Positions 6,241 through 9,117 of a stretch of DNA of 9,117 bases are shown here, in pieces (position 1 is the first letter of the stretch; every line of letters starts with the position of its first letter). A program made the translations under genes and the position numbers. Origin of the DNA: an uncultured Bacteroidota bacterium (lineage in GTDB: Bacteria; Bacteroidota; Bacteroidia; Chitinophagales; Chitinophagaceae); NCBI GenBank assembly GCA_903825065.1, contig CAIJZG010000142.1:1-9117 (forward strand). Reading direction: 5' to 3'. The notes beneath the pieces are model-generated. The model saw only the letters and a program-made list of their open reading frames with translations, made no database searches and was not told the DNA's origin.

Positions 6241-6741
6241 ATGTCAACGCTCGATTTCGATCAAATACTGATTAAGAACACAGAGTTCCTGAGGCCATTT
6301 GCTTTTACTTTAACGAGAGATCAGGAAGCTGCTAAAGATCTGGTACAGGAAACTTTATTCAGGGCATTGGCAAACAAAGAGAAGTACCATATTGGAACAA
6401 ATATTAAGGCTTGGATGTATACCATCATGCGTAATATTTTTATCAATAACTACCGCAGAAAATCAAAGCAACAAACAATCTTTGATCATACAGCTAACGA
6501 CTTTTTACTGGATACTAATCAAGTGGCTGTTGCTAATGAAGCCATTGCAACCTTAAATATGAAAGAGGTTCAAGAAGCCATTCATAAGCTTCCTGAAATT
6601 TTTCGTAATCCTTTTCTCCTATATTTTGATGGGTACAAATACCATGAAATTTCTGATATGCTAAATGAACCTTTAGGCACTATTAAGAGCAGGATTCACT
6701 TTGCGCGTAAATTATTGAAATCGCAGATTGAACGCCACTAA
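6241..6741 (+). CDS. ECF-type RNA polymerase sigma factor, LitS-like by context
   Basis: A 166-residue group-4 sigma factor. Region 2 includes EAAKDLVQETLFRAL (residues 29-43) and IKAWMYTIMRNIFINNYRRKSK (about 55-76). Region 4 includes EAIHKLPEIFRNPFLLYF (112-129) and the helix-turn-helix YKYHEISDMLNEPLGTIKSRIHFARKLLK (133-161). It has no transmembrane segment and no C-terminal extension. ATG 6241 gives a normal ECF N-terminus with no alternative needed. It lies between the B12 light regulator and crtI, with no anti-sigma gene on either side. The simplest model is that its level is set by transcription under the CarH-like protein, as with LitS in Streptomyces coelicolor, and that it then directs carotenoid promoters. 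The target promoter is not known from the sequence. Confidence 0.92.
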   Translation: MSTLDFDQILIKNTEFLRPFAFTLTRDQEAAKDLVQETLFRALANKEKYHIGTNIKAWMYTIMRNIFINNYRRKSKQQTIFDHTANDFLLDTNQVAVANEAIATLNMKEVQEAIHKLPEIFRNPFLLYFDGYKYHEISDMLNEPLGTIKSRIHFARKLLKSQIERH

Positions 6742-6757
6742 TTTCAACGTATCTTGC
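6728..6757 (+). promoter_or_regulatory. candidate crtI promoter at the end of the sigma gene
   Basis: TTG (6728-6730) is followed after 19 bases by TATCTTGC (6750-6757), close to the Bacteroidota TTG-N19-TAnnTTTG form. It would start transcription shortly before the crtI GTG at 6780. GAAC at 6730-6733, 16 bases upstream of TATCTTG, also resembles an ECF -35 core, so recognition by the adjacent sigma factor is possible. A similar TATCTTG-CTGT string lies upstream of the CarH-like gene (5176). Confidence 0.35.
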
Positions 6758-6779
6758 TGTACACCTTTTTATTTATTAA

Positions 6780-8285
6780 GTGACTAAGAAAGCTATTGTT
6801 ATTGGCAGTGGATTTGCCGGCCTTTCGGCTGCATCGTTTTTGGCAAAAGCTGGATGGGATGTAACTGTATTGGAAAAGCACAATCAACCTGGCGGTAGGG
6901 CAAGGCAATTTAAAGTTGATGGATTTACTTTCGATATGGGGCCTAGCTGGTATTGGATGCCAGACGTGTTTGAGCGTTACTTTAAACAATTTGGAAGATC
7001 TGTTACTGATTACTATCAATTAATCAGATTAGATCCTTCTTATAGAATTGTTTGGAATGATGGTCCCATGGATATTCCCGCCGATTACAATGCCTTTAGA
7101 GATTTGTTTGAAAGTATTGAGCCGGGTAGTGGCGATAAGCTGGATAAATATATCGGGGAAGCAGCTTATAAATATCAGGTTGGTATTAATAAATTAGTTT
7201 TCAAGCCCGGTCAGTCATTGACAGAATTTTTAGATAAAGAACTGGTAAGTGGCATTTTTCGATTAGATGTTTTTAACTCTATAAAAACACATGTTGCAAA
7301 GCATTTTAGCAATCCTAAGTTAAAAGAGCTGATGGAGTTCCCGGTTTTATTTTTAGGAGCGCTACCTGAAGACACACCTGCATTATATAGTTTGATGAAC
7401 TATGCAGATATTAAAGGTGGTACTTGGTATCCTGAAAAAGGGATGTACCAAATTGTAGAAGCCATGTATCTCTTAGCAATTGAACTTGGAGTAAAATTTA
7501 AATTCGAAGAAGAAGTTACCAATGTAACTATTCAGGATAATTCTATTAGAACTGTGATATCAAATGCAACACATGATGGAATAAAAATTCCACAAATGTA
7601 TAAAGCAGATGTGGTTGTTGCCGGAGCCGATTACCACCATGTTGAAACAAAAATTTTGCCGAAGGAATTTAGATCTTATTCAGAAGCCTATTGGGAAAAA
7701 AGGGTAATGGCACCCGGATGCCTTATTTTTTATATTGGCTTAAATAAAAAGATTTCAGACATTTTACACCATACATTGTTTTTCGATACTTCATTTGCAG
7801 TTCATGGAGATGAAATTTATACATCAAAGAAATGGCCCACAGACCCGTTGTTTTATGTGAGTGCGGTTTCAGTTACAGATTCGCAATCAGCTCCTGAAGG
7901 TTGTGAGAATTTATTTTTATTGATACCCGTTGCCGCAGGCCTGAAAAACGATGATGAAGCTTTAAGAGATCATTACTTTGATTTGATCATTAATAGAATG
8001 GAAAAGCACCTGGGGCAAACAATAAAAGAAAGCATTGTTTATAAAAGATCCTATTCAAATAGCGATTTTATCAATGATTATCATTCCTTTAAGGGAAATG
8101 CATACGGTTTAGCGAATACCTTGCTGCAAACAGCTATTCTAAAACCAGCCTGCAAAAGTAAAAAACTGAAGAACCTTTTTTATACTGGACAATTAACAGT
8201 TCCAGGGCCAGGAGTACCGCCAAGTTTGATTAGTGGTGAAGTGGTGTCAGGTGAAGTGATTAAGGCTTTTGGAAAATCAAATTAG
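6780..8285 (+). CDS. crtI: phytoene desaturase (CrtI-type carotenoid desaturase)
   Basis: An FAD-dependent desaturase that introduces double bases into phytoene to give coloured carotenes; it is a peripheral membrane enzyme in this family. The 501-residue product has usual CrtI length. Seen: the N-terminal dinucleotide fold AIVIGSGFAGLSAASFLAK, then VTVLEK and QPGGRA (residues 5-41); DMGPSWYWMPDVFE; LFLGALPEDTPALYSLMNYAD and GTWYPEKGMYQIVEAM in the middle; and the C-terminal FAD/substrate signature FYTGQLTVPGPGVPPSLISGEV (about 467-488). GTG 6780 is the furthest-upstream start possible because the preceding in-frame codon is TAA, and it gives a normal MTKKAIVIGSG N-terminus. It follows the sigma gene by 38 bases and precedes crtB by 59. 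The number of desaturation steps, or a related diapo-substrate, cannot be decided from motifs alone. Confidence 0.95.
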   Translation: MTKKAIVIGSGFAGLSAASFLAKAGWDVTVLEKHNQPGGRARQFKVDGFTFDMGPSWYWMPDVFERYFKQFGRSVTDYYQLIRLDPSYRIVWNDGPMDIPADYNAFRDLFESIEPGSGDKLDKYIGEAAYKYQVGINKLVFKPGQSLTEFLDKELVSGIFRLDVFNSIKTHVAKHFSNPKLKELMEFPVLFLGALPEDTPALYSLMNYADIKGGTWYPEKGMYQIVEAMYLLAIELGVKFKFEEEVTNVTIQDNSIRTVISNATHDGIKIPQMYKADVVVAGADYHHVETKILPKEFRSYSEAYWEKRVMAPGCLIFYIGLNKKISDILHHTLFFDTSFAVHGDEIYTSKKWPTDPLFYVSAVSVTDSQSAPEGCENLFLLIPVAAGLKNDDEALRDHYFDLIINRMEKHLGQTIKESIVYKRSYSNSDFINDYHSFKGNAYGLANTLLQTAILKPACKSKKLKNLFYTGQLTVPGPGVPPSLISGEVVSGEVIKAFGKSN

Positions 8286-8288
8286 ATT

Positions 8289-8298
8289 TTAAACAAAA
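8289..8298 (+). promoter_or_regulatory. TTAAACAAAA box in the crtI-crtB spacer
   Basis: A fifth TAAACAAAA copy, four bases after the crtI stop. It is embedded in a small hairpin-like inverted repeat GATTTT-aaac-AAAATC (8285-8300). It may be a binding site for the same regulator as the other copies, or an RNA element at the gene junction. No promoter was found between it and crtB, so crtB is probably co-transcribed with crtI. Confidence 0.35.
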
Positions 8299-8344
8299 TC
8301 TTCCAATTTCTGTTTTATATAATTAGTACCAAAAATCAAGCAGT

Positions 8345-9117
8345 ATGATGGACCTGTTTCATGAAGTGAGTCAGGATTGCAGTAGAATTACCACCGAAAA
8401 ATATAGCACCAGCTTTTTTTCGGCAATTAAACTATTGCATAAAGATTTCAGAACGCCAATTTGCAATATCTACGGATTTGTGCGATTTGCTGACGAAATA
8501 GTGGATAGCTTTCACGAGCATCCAAAGGCCGACTTATTGGCTGATTTTAAAAAATCAACCTATGAAGCAATTGACAAAAAAATAAGTTTGAATCCTATAT
8601 TAAATAGTTTTCAAATTACGGTAAATGAATACCAGATCGACCATCATCTGATTGAAGCTTTTTTGTATAGCATGGAATTGGATTTGGAAAAACGTGAGTA
8701 CGATAAAGCAGGATACGAAGAATATATATATGGTAGTGCAGAAGTAGTAGGCTTGATGTGTCTTCATGTATTTTGTGCAGGACATAAAGAAGAATACGAA
8801 TCCTTAAAACCCTATGCTAAAAGTTTAGGTGCTGCTTTTCAGAAAGTAAATTTTCTGAGAGACCTTCGAGCAGATTATGAAGGATTAGATAGAATATATT
8901 TTCCTGATTGTAATTTCAACAACTTCAGTGAAAAGGATAAACTAGAAATTGAGAGAGACATTCAAAAGGATTTTGATCATGCATTTGAAGGGATTCAAAA
9001 ATTGCCTATCAAAGCAAGGTTTGGCGTATATGTAGCATTTAAATACTATTTATCGCTCTTCAAAAAAATCAAAAAAATTCAACCACAAAAAATCATGCAA
9101 CAAAGGATTCGAATTCC
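8345..9117 (+). CDS. crtB: phytoene synthase (3' partial)
   Basis: Condenses two geranylgeranyl diphosphates into 15-cis-phytoene, the substrate of the upstream CrtI. The frame is open from ATG 8345 to the window end, giving 257 complete codons; related enzymes have about 280 residues, so only the C-terminal tip should be missing. Seen: the first metal-binding region YGFVRFADEIVDSF (residues 43-56, Asp50 and Asp54 of DxxxD) and the second, AFQKVNFLRDLRADYEGLDRIYFP (about 164-187), with Gln166, Asn169, Arg172, Asp173 and Asp177 matching QxxNxLRDxxxD. YGSAEVVGLMC (129-139) is also typical. A second ATG directly follows the first (8348), so the start is uncertain by one codon. A squalene or dehydrosqualene synthase is less likely because crtI is next door. 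Confidence 0.93.
   Translation, partial: MMDLFHEVSQDCSRITTEKYSTSFFSAIKLLHKDFRTPICNIYGFVRFADEIVDSFHEHPKADLLADFKKSTYEAIDKKISLNPILNSFQITVNEYQIDHHLIEAFLYSMELDLEKREYDKAGYEEYIYGSAEVVGLMCLHVFCAGHKEEYESLKPYAKSLGAAFQKVNFLRDLRADYEGLDRIYFPDCNFNNFSEKDKLEIERDIQKDFDHAFEGIQKLPIKARFGVYVAFKYYLSLFKKIKKIQPQKIMQQRIRI

Noticed and set aside
6744..7019. Minus-strand open frame over the start of crtI
   Set aside because: It has no family motif and overlaps the essential FAD-binding region of crtI.
8600..8785. Minus-strand open frame inside crtB
   Set aside because: The plus strand encodes continuous phytoene synthase motifs here, so this is a shadow.

Overview
The window looks like a chromosomal segment from a member of the Bacteroidota, probably Chitinophagaceae or a close relative. 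This is inferred from AT-rich DNA, the lack of Shine-Dalgarno sequences ahead of convincing starts, one promoter resembling the Bacteroidota TTG-N19-TAnnTTTG form, and the protein families present. No RNA gene, insertion sequence, CRISPR array or phage gene was seen, and no gene-free stretch exceeds 300 bases.

Region 1 (1-1286, +) is the tail of a nucleotide-sugar locus. It holds a 5'-truncated Gfo/Idh/MocA sugar dehydrogenase of WbpB/WlbA type, overlapping by 35 bases a hexapeptide-repeat acetyltransferase of WbpD/WlbB type. Together they suggest synthesis of a 3-acetamido sugar nucleotide; the aminotransferase expected between the two steps is not visible. Region 2 (1289-2443, -) is a lone multi-pass membrane acyltransferase related to heparan-alpha-glucosaminide N-acetyltransferase (DUF5009). 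Its stop codon lies two bases from that of the acetyltransferase.

Region 3 (2610-5125, +) is rmlB-rmlC-rmlA, making dTDP-4-keto-6-deoxy sugars on the way to dTDP-L-rhamnose; rmlD is absent. rmlB is out of frame with its natural ATG because of a one-base discrepancy at an A7 tract. Without correction the gene loses its start and the ATG-proximal part of its NAD-binding motif.

Region 4 (5198-9117, +) is a carotenoid locus. It contains a MerR-type regulator with an adenosylcobalamin-binding domain (CarH/LitR class, a green/blue-light photoreceptor), an ECF sigma factor, a phytoene desaturase (crtI) and a phytoene synthase (crtB, cut by the window end). The order resembles the LitR-LitS-crt arrangement known from Streptomyces and suggests a B12-based light switch driving an ECF sigma factor and pigment synthesis. 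The 9-mer TAAACAAAA occurs five times in the window as far as I can read, all in the three spacers upstream of the regulator, sigma-factor and crtB genes. Three copies alternate in orientation at 28-29 bp steps upstream of the sigma factor. This is the best candidate here for an undescribed regulatory system.
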